In this document: positions 19,326 through 27,884 of the stretch, in pieces
Position numbering within the stretch: position 1 is the first letter of the stretch
Layout of the letters: each line of letters starts with the position of its first letter
NCBI GenBank assembly: GCA_023423935.1
Contig: JAFAEQ010000058.1
Span: forward strand, 88,180 to 152,179
Source: Pseudomonadota bacterium
Lineage (GTDB): Bacteria; Pseudomonadota; Gammaproteobacteria; Steroidobacterales; Steroidobacteraceae
DNA: 64,000 nucleotides
Direction of reading: 5' to 3'
Program-made: the position numbers and the translations under genes
The notes under the pieces: model-generated
What the model was told of the DNA's origin: nothing
The model's input: the letters and a program-made list of their open reading frames with translations, nothing else
Databases searched by the model: none

Positions 19326-19411
19326 GCGGCGTTTCGAATGAAACCGATAGCGATGACCGCGAACAGCGCGAGCATCCCGCGTTAGACTCCCTCCATCGGG
19401 GGAGACATTTC

Positions 19412-20392
19412 ATGCTGATCACGTGTGTGGCTTATCGGGACGGTGCGAAGCTCGCCGACTTCGACGTCCGCGACATTCATCAGTATCTCGGCCAGCCCGG
19501 CGTCTTCGTCTGGGTGGCTTTGCGCGACCCGGAGCCCGCGGAGATCGCGCAGATGCAGGATCAGCTCGAGCTGCACCCCCTCGCCGTGGAGGATGCGCAG
19601 AAAGGTCATCAGCGACCCAAGATCGACGAGTACGGCGATTGCCTGTTCGTCGTGCTGCACATGATCGAGGAGGATGGCGAGGCAGGATCGCCGGGCGAGC
19701 TGCACGTCGGCGAGGTCGGCATCTTCGCCGGTCCGAACTACGTACTTTCAGTACGCACGAGCGCAAACCGCGGCTTCCAGGAAGTGCGCGCACGGGCGGA
19801 GCGTGAACCGGACCTGCTTCGACATGGCTCGGGCTATGTGCTCTATGCACTGATGGACGCGGTTGTCGATCGCTACTTCCCGGTGCTCGAGCATCTCGAA
19901 GATCAGCTCGAGGTGCTCGAGGAGCGCATCTTCGCGAACACCTCGCCGCGCAAGAACATCGAGGAGCTCTATGCACTCAAGCAGCGGCTGATGGTCGTCA
20001 AGCACGCGATCAATCCCCTGCTCGAAGCCGTCGGAAATCTCTCGGGTCGCCACGTCCCGATCATCTGTGCGGGCATGCAGGACTATTTCCGCGACATCGC
20101 CGACCATCTGATCCGTCTGAACCAGACCATCGAATCGGTACGCGACACGGTCGCAAGCGCGACTGCCGTGAATCTGTCGATGATCACGCTGCAGGAAAGC
20201 GAAGTGATGAAACGCCTTGCCGCTTACGCCGCGCTGGTCGCCGTCCCCACCCTTATCGCCGGCATCTACGGCATGAACTTCGACTTCATGCCCGAACTAC
20301 GCTGGCGTCACGGTTACTGGATCACGCTAGGCCTCATGATCGCCATCGACGGCTATCTGTTCTGGAAATTCCGCAAAGCGAAGTGGCTTTAG
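19412..20392 (+). CDS. corA: CorA-family magnesium/divalent metal channel
   Basis: A 326-residue CorA (typical 315-330). A cytosolic alpha/beta N-terminal domain is followed by the long stalk helix (about 150-260), then two C-terminal membrane helices with the signature YGMNF at the end of the first (about residue 288) and a basic C-terminus (KFRKAKWL). It acts as a homopentamer importing Mg2+ (also Co2+/Ni2+). It is divergent from the kdp operon and has a strong GGGGGAG ribosome site. Confidence 0.95.
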   Translation: MLITCVAYRDGAKLADFDVRDIHQYLGQPGVFVWVALRDPEPAEIAQMQDQLELHPLAVEDAQKGHQRPKIDEYGDCLFVVLHMIEEDGEAGSPGELHVGEVGIFAGPNYVLSVRTSANRGFQEVRARAEREPDLLRHGSGYVLYALMDAVVDRYFPVLEHLEDQLEVLEERIFANTSPRKNIEELYALKQRLMVVKHAINPLLEAVGNLSGRHVPIICAGMQDYFRDIADHLIRLNQTIESVRDTVASATAVNLSMITLQESEVMKRLAAYAALVAVPTLIAGIYGMNFDFMPELRWRHGYWITLGLMIAIDGYLFWKFRKAKWL

Positions 20393-20405
20393 GAAAGAGC
20401 TAAGA

Positions 20406-20613
20406 GGCCGCAAAGACCGCAAAAAGGAAATGCGCATAGAGCGCACAAGGCATTTAGCGCCTGCAGCCTCAACAGGCGCCGTTGTTGATTGCCACCCGCC
20501 CACTTGGTCCCTCGAACTTCTTCCCTTCTTTGCGGTTGATCCTTCTTCTATTTCTTTTATGCGGTCTTTGCGGCCATCTGCTCTCGATTCTTCACGCCGT
20601 CTTTGCGGCTTCC
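20406..20613. repeat. inverted GGCCGCAAAGACCGCAAAA arms between convergent genes
   Basis: The sense arm after corA is 20406-20430. The facing arm, sense relative to the symporter gene, is 20527-20575, with a further partial word to 20613 that runs into the symporter C-terminus. Both convergent genes are therefore followed by the same word. Confidence 0.82.
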
Positions 20614-21842
20614 GCTTCCCCGCTCGTCAGTTCTCCTTCCCACTTCGACACCACGGCAGTGGCGATGCTGTTGCCGATCACGTTGGTGGCGGAGCGGCCC
20701 ATGTCGAGGAAGTGATCGACGCCGAGCAGCAGCAAGAGGCCGGCTTCGGGGATGTTGAACTGGGTGAGTGTTGCCGCGATCACGACGAGTGAGGCGCGCG
20801 GCACGCCGGCAATGCCTTTCGAGGTGAGCATGAGGATCGCGACCATCGCGATCTGCTGGCTGATCGAAATCTCGATGCCGTAGGCCTGGGCGATGAACAT
20901 CACTGCAAACGTGCAGTACATCATCGAACCGTCGAGATTGAACGAGTACCCCACCGGAAGCACGAAGCTGGCGATGCGGTTGCTGCAGCCGAAGCGCTCG
21001 AGCTCTTCGAGCGTGCGCGGATAGGCGGCCTCGGAGCTCGCCGTCGAGAACGCAAGAATCACCGGGGCACGCAGGCGCCGGATCAGACGCACGATGCTCG
21101 GCCCGATGATGAGCGCACCGAGCGTGATCAGAATGATCCACAGCAGTAAAAGGCCGAGATAGAACTCGCCCATGAAAATGCCGTAGACGCGCAGGATATC
21201 GAGACCTTCCTTCGCGACGGTGCTCGCCAATGCGCCGAACACTGCGAGCGGTGCGAACAGCATCACGTAGCTCGTCACCTTGAGCATGATGTGTGCAACC
21301 GAATCGATCACTTCGATGACCGGCTTGCTGCGCTCGCCGAGCGCGGCCATCGCCGATCCGAAGAACACCGAGAACACCACGATCTGCAGGATCTCGTTGC
21401 GCGCCATGGCATCGATGACGCTCGTCGGAATGGTGTGTGCGATGAAGCCTTGCAACGACAACGCGTTGGCCTGCACGTCCGATGTCGCGTGAGTGTCGGG
21501 CAAGGCAAGCTGCATCGCCTTGCCAGGCTCGAGCAGCTGCACCAGCACCAACCCGAGCGTGAGCGAGATCAGCGAGGCAAAGATGAACCAGCCGAGCGCC
21601 TTGCCGCCGATGCGTCCGACGGTGGTGATATCGCCCATTTTCGCGATGCCGACGATGAGCGTCGCCAGCACCAGTGGCGCGATGATCATCTTGATCAACC
21701 GCAGGAACATGGTCGGCAGAAGCGAGGTCGCTTCCGCGAATCCGGCGGTCGATTCAGGATAGAACGTGTAGCAGATGTAACCGCTGATCAGGCCGAGCAC
21801 GAGGCCGACGATGATGAAGGTGGTCAGGCGATTCGACGGCAT
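20592..21842 (-). CDS. dicarboxylate/amino acid:cation symporter (DAACS family)
   Basis: A 416-residue sodium- or proton-coupled carrier of the GltP/DctA family, in the inner membrane with eight helices and two re-entrant hairpins. The HP1 serine-rich motif reads STASSEAAYP, the TM7 motif NLDGSMMY (NMDGT in glutamate carriers), and HP2 reads SKGIAGVPRAS. The substrate, dicarboxylate or Glu/Asp, is not resolved; the Ala-Tyr in HP1 in place of Thr-Leu departs from the commonest form. The last residues (EAAKTA) are encoded by the intergenic repeat word. Confidence 0.92.
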   Translation of the reverse strand: MPSNRLTTFIIVGLVLGLISGYICYTFYPESTAGFAEATSLLPTMFLRLIKMIIAPLVLATLIVGIAKMGDITTVGRIGGKALGWFIFASLISLTLGLVLVQLLEPGKAMQLALPDTHATSDVQANALSLQGFIAHTIPTSVIDAMARNEILQIVVFSVFFGSAMAALGERSKPVIEVIDSVAHIMLKVTSYVMLFAPLAVFGALASTVAKEGLDILRVYGIFMGEFYLGLLLLWIILITLGALIIGPSIVRLIRRLRAPVILAFSTASSEAAYPRTLEELERFGCSNRIASFVLPVGYSFNLDGSMMYCTFAVMFIAQAYGIEISISQQIAMVAILMLTSKGIAGVPRASLVVIAATLTQFNIPEAGLLLLLGVDHFLDMGRSATNVIGNSIATAVVSKWEGELTSGEAEAAKTA

Positions 21843-21860
21843 CGTGGCAACTCCTGCGAA

Positions 21861-22646
21861 TCAGCCCACGAAGACCAGCAGCGCTGCACCGGCGACGATG
21901 CGGTACCACGCAAACGGCGTGAAGCGATGCGTCTGGATGTATCGCAACAGCCACTTGACGGCAATGAACGCGACGATGGCCGAGACGACGAAGCCGACGG
22001 CCAGCTCGGTCCAGTTCTCGTTTGCCATCTCACCTGACTGATACAGATCGAGGACTTCGTAGGCGGTCGCGGCGAACATGGTGGGGATGCCGACGAGGAA
22101 CGCGAACTCCGCCGCAGCGGGCCGCGAGGTCATGCCCGCCAGCATCGCAGCGAAAATCGTCGCCGCCGAACGCGAGGTGCCTGGAAATACCGCCGCGAGG
22201 ATCTGGCCGAGTCCGACCCAGATCGCCACCTTCCAGGTGAGCGTGGCACGCTCGGGCTGACGGCTTGCGTACGCTTCGACGGCGAAGATCGCGAATCCAC
22301 CGATGATCAACGCCCACGCCACGGGCGCTACTGTCTCTGGCAGCTCCAGACCGAGCTTCTTCGCGGTGAATCCGCCCGCGACGGTGATCAGAAATGCAAC
22401 CGCAAGCTTGTACAGATAGTCGCGATTAGCCGGTTGCGAGAGATTCAGCGTGAGATCCCACAGACGGCGCCAGTAGATCACGACGACCGCGAGGATGGCG
22501 CCCGCCTGGATCGCGACATTGAACAGATCGGATCTGCGACCGAGCCAGTGCTCGGCGATCAGCAGATGGCCCGTGCTCGAGATGGGGAGAAACTCAGTGA
22601 TGCCTTCGATGATTCCGAGAAGGATGACCTGCAGCAGATTTTCCAC
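21861..22646 (-). CDS. uppP: undecaprenyl-diphosphatase UppP/BacA
   Basis: A 261-residue integral membrane phosphatase (E. coli 273) that recycles undecaprenyl pyrophosphate for peptidoglycan and O-antigen synthesis. It has motif 1 EGITEFLPISSTGH (catalytic Glu pair) and motif 2 PGTSRSAATI. The start is taken as the GTG at 22646 (VENLLQVILLGIIEG), matching the family N-terminus; the longer frame adds residues unlike the family. It lies 18 bases upstream of the symporter on the same strand. Confidence 0.94.
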   Translation of the reverse strand: MENLLQVILLGIIEGITEFLPISSTGHLLIAEHWLGRRSDLFNVAIQAGAILAVVVIYWRRLWDLTLNLSQPANRDYLYKLAVAFLITVAGGFTAKKLGLELPETVAPVAWALIIGGFAIFAVEAYASRQPERATLTWKVAIWVGLGQILAAVFPGTSRSAATIFAAMLAGMTSRPAAAEFAFLVGIPTMFAATAYEVLDLYQSGEMANENWTELAVGFVVSAIVAFIAVKWLLRYIQTHRFTPFAWYRIVAGAALLVFVG

Positions 22647-22869
22647 GGACGGCCCATGTCGAAGTTGCGGGAGTCCGCGATGATACTGGCTGATCCGGCC
22701 AGGTGGGGGGACAAATTTTCCTGGCCCGAAGCATGCACCGCGTCTGCCCGTCACGTATTTCGCGCGCACTCCATCGAGCCACGCAGCCTCAGCCGCAACG
22801 AAGATCGCAGCCCGTTGCGGTGTTTCTGAGGCACCATACCGCCCCTGTATTCACTGGATCGCCCCTTCG

Positions 22870-24819
22870 ATGGAAGCTCTGGAGATCACCTCGCATTTGA
22901 CTGTCGCGGACTGGCGCGCCTATCAGGCCGCCTGGGCCGCTCGCCTGCAGAAACACTCGCGGTCCCGCCGCTCGCTGCTGAGCGTGGTGCTCATCGCTTT
23001 CGTGCTCGCTGTCTTGCTCGTGATGTATGCAACTCGCGCAGGTCAGACCGTGCCGTTCGCAGCGGTCGTGATCGGTGCGAGCGCCGCGGTGCTCGGCATC
23101 ATGCTCAACATGCGGCGTCTGCGAGGTGCGGCGCAGCCTGACGAAGACGGTGTGGTACTGGGGCTCAACGAGCTGCGTTTGGATACGCAGGGCATGCACC
23201 TGCGCAAGGCACACTCGGACATCGTGCATCGCTGGGCCGTGTTCCGCGATCTCACCATCACCTCCGAACACCTCTTCGTATGGGTCGACACCGTCGCCGC
23301 ACTGATCGTGCCGATTCGCGATTTGCCGGCCGGTGTGACGCCAGAGGACGCCGCGCAGCGCATTCGGGATTTTGCGGCCCAGCGGGATGAGTCGTCGCAC
23401 ATCGAAGCGAACGCGGCAGCACGAGACTCGCCGCCTGCGGGCGCGGTTCCATCGCAGGAGAAGCGTCGCATCCCCGCTGCAATCCTGCGCGCTCTGACGC
23501 TGCGGGCGAGCTATCCCGCCACGCTCGATCTCAGCGATGCAGCCTTGCTGCGGCTCTGGCTCGTCAGTGCGCTGATGCTGTTTACGCTCGACTCGCTCAA
23601 CGCCGGCACGGATCCGCAGTTCGACTCCTACGGCCTGGTCGTGATCGGTTGGTATGGGATCATTCTCGTATCGGTGGCCGCCATGTGGGCACGATTGTCG
23701 GAGCCGCGTGTCTCGTGGCGCGACGGCATCACGCTTGCCTCGGCATTCGCGCCGGTGGCGATCGTGCTGTGCTATGCGGGTCTGCGATACCTGCCCGAAT
23801 CCGCATCGCTCGGCGTGCTGGTCCTGATCGCGTTGTATGCGACGTTCTATGCTCACGCAGGACTGCGCTCACTCACGGCACGTGCGCAGCCGCGCGCATT
23901 GTTCATGGGATTGTTGTTGCTGTCGCTCGCAGCCTGGTTCGGTCAGTCGCATTATCTTGCGCCGCAGTTCTGGTATTCCGAAGCAGACGCTGCAGGCGCC
24001 GCGGATTTCGAGCCCACATTCGCGCAACGTCAGCAGATCGAATCGGTTCTCTACGCGCAGACCGATCTCATCGATTCGGCCGTCGATGCGATGGACCGAC
24101 CGGACGATCTCGCGGTGGCCGGTTTCTTCATCGGATTTGCGGGTGTCGGCGAGCAGCGCGTATTTGCGGGTGAGATCGATCTTGCCCAAAAAGCGATCGG
24201 CAGCAAATTCGGCACGAGCCCGCGCTCCATGGCGCTCGTCAACGATCGACGCGATCTGGCGAGCTATCCGCTGGCCAGCGCGAGCGCCCTGCGCGTCGCA
24301 CTCGCCGACGTCGCAGCGAAGATGGATCTGGAGAACGACGTGCTGTTCCTGTCGTTGTCCTCGCATGGCTCCGCCGATGGCCTGCTGGCGGTGAGCAATC
24401 CCGGTGTTCCGCTCAACGATCTGACGGCAGAAGAACTGGCCGACGCACTCGAAGGCTCGGGCATTCGCTGGCGCGTGATCGTCGTGTCAGCCTGCTATTC
24501 GGGCACCTTCATTGAACCCTTACGCAACGAAGACACGATCGTGATCACCGCCGCGGCGGCGGATCGCACGTCCTTCGGCTGTTCCGACGATCGCGATCTC
24601 ACTTATTTCGGCGAAGCGTTCTATCGCGATGCCCTGCCGGATGCGCCGGATCTGCGGACCGCATTTCAGCGCACGAAGACCTTGATCGCTGAGCGCGAGA
24701 AGCGCGAAGCGATCGAGCCGTCCTTTCCGCAGGCCTATTTCGGCGCGGCCCTCGAACGACATCTCAGACTTCTGAACGTGGCTCATTCGCGCGGCGCAAG
24801 AGCAGCGCAGCTGCGATGA
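22870..24819 (+). CDS. membrane-anchored C13 (legumain/caspase-like) peptidase with YcxB-like N-terminus
   Basis: A 649-residue protein. Two membrane helices (about 35-80) are followed by a YcxB-like soluble segment (about 95-155: L.L...G...... W...RDL......VW.....IVPIRDL), a linker, and about five more helices (215-370). The C-terminal clan-CD peptidase domain (about 385-635) has catalytic His499 (SLSSHGS) and Cys542 (VSACYSG), followed by VITAAAADRTSFGC. The domain order places the protease after the last helix. Function is unknown; C13 proteins include legumain and GPI transamidase. Its 3' end overlaps lnt on the other strand by 56 bases. It is divergent from uppP. Confidence 0.85.
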   Translation: MEALEITSHLTVADWRAYQAAWAARLQKHSRSRRSLLSVVLIAFVLAVLLVMYATRAGQTVPFAAVVIGASAAVLGIMLNMRRLRGAAQPDEDGVVLGLNELRLDTQGMHLRKAHSDIVHRWAVFRDLTITSEHLFVWVDTVAALIVPIRDLPAGVTPEDAAQRIRDFAAQRDESSHIEANAAARDSPPAGAVPSQEKRRIPAAILRALTLRASYPATLDLSDAALLRLWLVSALMLFTLDSLNAGTDPQFDSYGLVVIGWYGIILVSVAAMWARLSEPRVSWRDGITLASAFAPVAIVLCYAGLRYLPESASLGVLVLIALYATFYAHAGLRSLTARAQPRALFMGLLLLSLAAWFGQSHYLAPQFWYSEADAAGAADFEPTFAQRQQIESVLYAQTDLIDSAVDAMDRPDDLAVAGFFIGFAGVGEQRVFAGEIDLAQKAIGSKFGTSPRSMALVNDRRDLASYPLASASALRVALADVAAKMDLENDVLFLSLSSHGSADGLLAVSNPGVPLNDLTAEELADALEGSGIRWRVIVVSACYSGTFIEPLRNEDTIVITAAAADRTSFGCSDDRDLTYFGEAFYRDALPDAPDLRTAFQRTKTLIAEREKREAIEPSFPQAYFGAALERHLRLLNVAHSRGARAAQLR

Positions 24820-26305
24820 GCGCGAGCGCACACAACAGAATGACGGGCCAGTTGCCGACGCGCGCATACGGCGTCAGGCCCGTGCGAGGCTGGACGACAC
24901 CCGTCAGCACGGCAGGTTTGAATCGCGGCAGCGTCGAGGCGACCTCGCCGTCGGCCTGAATGATCGCGGAGATGCCGTCGTTCGCCGCTCGAAGAAGCGG
25001 ACGCTGCGCCTCCATCGCCCGCATCCGGCTGATCTGCAGATGCTGGGGCGCCGCCGTCGTATCGCCGAACCAGGCATCATTCGTCACGTTGACGAGCAAG
25101 GTCGCGTCCTTCAGTGCACTGAGCTGCTCCGCTCCATACGCATCCTCGTAGCAGATCGTCGCCGCGATCTTGTTCGTGCCGACCTTGAGCGCGGGCTGAT
25201 CGGGTGCGCCCGCCGTGATATCGCTGTAGGGCAGGTTCTGCATCTTCATCCATTCGCGTACGAACGATGGCACGGGGAAGAACTCCCCGAACGGCACCAG
25301 CCTGCGCTTGTCGTACCACTGCGGTTCGCGATCGAGCACCAGAAGGGCGTTGCGCACATCGTCCCGGTTTTCCCCGTAACGGAGCATGCCCGTGATGAGC
25401 GTCGTGCCTTTCGCGCGCGCCGCATCCCAGATGTACGAAAGAAAAGTCTCGAGTTGATCGGCGGTGTCGGGAATCGCAGCTTCAGGCCAGAGCACGATGT
25501 CCTTGCCCAGATGCGGCAACGACAGATCGCGATACAGCCGTACGGTCGAATCGCGATACTCGACATTCCATTTGAGCTCCTGCGGCACGGCGCCCTGCAC
25601 GATGGCTGCCGTCACGGGACGCCCGGAAGGTTGGCTCCATTCGCGATGCCACAGGAGTGCAGCACTCGCCCAGATCACGATCAGCACTGCCAGCGAAAGC
25701 ACGCGCTGGCGCGTGACGATCAATGCAGCGATCGCCCCTGCAGACAGCGCACTGAGCAGACTGATGCCATACACGCCACTGATCGGCGCGAAGCCTGCGA
25801 GCGGACTGTCGGTCTGCGAGTAGCCGAGCGCGAACCAGGGGAAGCCGCTGAGAAACCAGCCGCGAAACCATTCCAGCAACGTGTACGCGGCCGGATAGAT
25901 CACCAGCAGATGCAGCAACGCTCCTGCCCCTCCTCGCGCTGCAGGCTGCAGCGGCAACCATCTCGCCAGCGCATATCCCAGCGCCGCCGTGTAGCCGCCG
26001 AGAATCGCGACCATGCCCACCATGAGAAAGATCGCGATCCACGCGGGCGCATGCCCGACCTCGTGGATGGTGCTGTAGAGCCAGTATGTTCCCGCCAGGA
26101 ACAGACCGACGGTGAATACGAATCCCGCACGCCCTGCATCGCGCGGCGTGGGCGCGTGCAACCACACGAGAAACAGATAAGCCGGACACACCAGCGCCAG
26201 CGGCCACCATTCGAACGGCGCAAACGCAAGCGCAAGCGCCGCACCGACCGGTGCCGCGAGCCAGATGGCCAGCTTGCTTTCGAGGAACTTCTTCAACCGA
26301 GCCAC
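24764..26305 (-). CDS. lnt: apolipoprotein N-acyltransferase Lnt
   Basis: A 513-residue protein (E. coli 512) when started at the GTG at 26305. The open frame extends to a TTG at 26332 inside a repeat arm. N-terminal membrane helices are followed by a periplasmic nitrilase domain with the catalytic triad Glu (WPEAAIPD), Lys (DKRRLVPFGE) and Cys (TICYEDAYG), and one last helix (VILLCALALIAAALLL). It adds the third acyl chain to lipoproteins. It is last in the miaB-phoH-ybeY-corC-lnt gene string, as in E. coli. Its 3' end overlaps the C13 peptidase gene. Confidence 0.95.
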   Translation of the reverse strand: MARLKKFLESKLAIWLAAPVGAALALAFAPFEWWPLALVCPAYLFLVWLHAPTPRDAGRAGFVFTVGLFLAGTYWLYSTIHEVGHAPAWIAIFLMVGMVAILGGYTAALGYALARWLPLQPAARGGAGALLHLLVIYPAAYTLLEWFRGWFLSGFPWFALGYSQTDSPLAGFAPISGVYGISLLSALSAGAIAALIVTRQRVLSLAVLIVIWASAALLWHREWSQPSGRPVTAAIVQGAVPQELKWNVEYRDSTVRLYRDLSLPHLGKDIVLWPEAAIPDTADQLETFLSYIWDAARAKGTTLITGMLRYGENRDDVRNALLVLDREPQWYDKRRLVPFGEFFPVPSFVREWMKMQNLPYSDITAGAPDQPALKVGTNKIAATICYEDAYGAEQLSALKDATLLVNVTNDAWFGDTTAAPQHLQISRMRAMEAQRPLLRAANDGISAIIQADGEVASTLPRFKPAVLTGVVQPRTGLTPYARVGNWPVILLCALALIAAALLLRRANEPRSEV

Positions 26306-26310
26306 GAAAC

Positions 26311-26473
26311 AGAGCGGCCGCAAGGACCGCAAAAAAGATGAGTCATGTTCGACACGAGGAAGCGAGGCTGAAACACGGCAAGGACGGCGCGTGCCAGAGT
26401 GCTCATACCTTGCGTTCTTGCGCTTCTTTGCGGCTTCACCGAAGTCGATTCCTTTTTGCGGTCTTTGCGGCCG
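26311..26473. repeat. inverted GCCGCAAAGACCGCAAAAA arms between corC and lnt
   Basis: In the transcribed (minus) direction the sense arm (26473-26425) starts three bases after the corC stop, and the complementary arm (26340-26311) runs up to, or into, the start of lnt. It inserts 170 bases into an otherwise tight operon. Confidence 0.83.
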
Positions 26474-26475
26474 TC

Positions 26476-27327
26476 TTAGTCTTCTTTCGGCACGATGTCC
26501 GTCGGTGTCGTCACGCGCAGCAGGTCCAGACGACGGCGGTCGGCGCGCAGCACGCGGAATTCGAGGCCGCCCAGGCTGAACGTTTCGCCGCGTCGAGGCA
26601 GGCGGCTCAGGAAATTGATGGCGAGCCCGCCGATGGTGTCGAAGTCTTCGTCGCTGAACGTGGTGCCGAAGTACGAATTGAAGTCTTCGATACGAGTGGT
26701 GCCGCGGACGCTGAACTGACGTTCGCCTTCCTTGCGGATGTCGAGCTCGTCCTCCACGTCGTATTCATCGCCGATGTCGCCGACGATCTGCTCGAGCACG
26801 TCCTCGATGGTGACGAGACCCGATACGCCGCCGTACTCGTCCACGACGATCGCCATGTGATGATGGCTTGCGCGGAATTCCTTCAACAGCTCGCTCAACC
26901 GCTTGCTCTCTGGAATGAAAGCAGCTGGACGCAGCACTTCCTTGATGTCGAAATGATCGCGGCCGCCGTCTGCAAAGTAACGCAGCAGATCTTTCGCGAG
27001 CAGGATGCCGACGACCTGGTCGCGATCTTCGCCGATGACCGGATAGCGCGAGTGCCCCGCCTCGATGACCGCGGGCAGAATGTCCTCGGGCGGATCGTCA
27101 CGGTTGACGATGACCATCTGCGAGCGTGGCACCATGATGTCGCGCACCTGCAGTTCCACGACTTCGAGAACGCCTTGCAGCATCTCGTACGCATCGGAGC
27201 TCACGATTCCGCGATCCCTCGCGGCAACCAGCAGGCCATTGAGGTGCTCACGGTCGCGCGGCTCGCTACTGAACGTATCAGTGATTCGCCGCAACCAGCG
27301 ACCTGTCGGACCGGGTTCCTCAGGCAT
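26476..27327 (-). CDS. corC: CorC/YbeX CBS-domain protein
   Basis: A 283-residue cytosolic protein (E. coli 292). A short N-terminus is followed by a CBS pair (about 65-190: MVPRSQMV, HSRYPVI, DEYGGVSGLVTIEDVLEQIVGDI) and a C-terminal CorC_HlyC domain (about 200-280). It is linked to Mg2+/Co2+ handling and ribosome function. Its start overlaps the ybeY stop by eight bases, indicating coupled translation. Confidence 0.95.
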   Translation of the reverse strand: MPEEPGPTGRWLRRITDTFSSEPRDREHLNGLLVAARDRGIVSSDAYEMLQGVLEVVELQVRDIMVPRSQMVIVNRDDPPEDILPAVIEAGHSRYPVIGEDRDQVVGILLAKDLLRYFADGGRDHFDIKEVLRPAAFIPESKRLSELLKEFRASHHHMAIVVDEYGGVSGLVTIEDVLEQIVGDIGDEYDVEDELDIRKEGERQFSVRGTTRIEDFNSYFGTTFSDEDFDTIGGLAINFLSRLPRRGETFSLGGLEFRVLRADRRRLDLLRVTTPTDIVPKED

Positions 27328-27871
27328 ATGGATTCAGATACCCCAGATTCGCCAAGAGAGTGATTTCACGTGCTTCCATAATGTCGGCGTCTTTGTCGAC
27401 TTCGTGATCGTATCCTAATAGATGCAGCACGCCGTGCACGACCATGTGTGCCCAGTGCGCCTGCGGGATCTTCGATTGCTCGCGCGCCTCGCGCGCGACG
27501 ACCGGCGCGCAAATGACCAGATCGCCCAGCGGATACGGGCTATCCGCATCCCCTGCGCCCGATCCGTAGCTTGCGCCATTCAATCCGGATGGAAACGACA
27601 GCACATTGGTCGGCTTGTCCTTGCCGCGCCAGGCGCGATTCAGACGTCGGCTCTCGGCGGCACCGACGATGCGAATGCTGATCGCAGCCCCCTCGCGCAG
27701 CGATCGACGCAGCGCAGTGGTGACCGGCTTGATGCCGAAGGCTGATTGCGCCCATCGGCGCAGGGCTGCCGGGTGCGGCACACCGCGCCGGGCCGTTGCG
27801 AACTGGACGGAGACATCGCACCGCGGTGTCTCGCGGAGATGGATGGACGAGGACGAACTCGATCGCGGCAT
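27320..27871 (-). CDS. ybeY: YbeY endoribonuclease
   Basis: A 183-residue zinc RNase (E. coli 155) for 16S rRNA 3' maturation and late 70S quality control. The catalytic metal motif HGVLHLLGYDH is intact, with R68-type TNVLSFP upstream. The start at 27871 is chosen because it follows the phoH stop by 13 bases. The N-terminus has a Ser run and is about 20 residues longer than usual; a downstream start is possible. Confidence 0.95.
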   Translation of the reverse strand: MPRSSSSSSIHLRETPRCDVSVQFATARRGVPHPAALRRWAQSAFGIKPVTTALRRSLREGAAISIRIVGAAESRRLNRAWRGKDKPTNVLSFPSGLNGASYGSGAGDADSPYPLGDLVICAPVVAREAREQSKIPQAHWAHMVVHGVLHLLGYDHEVDKDADIMEAREITLLANLGYLNPYA

Positions 27872-27884
27872 GTGGAAGGCAGGC

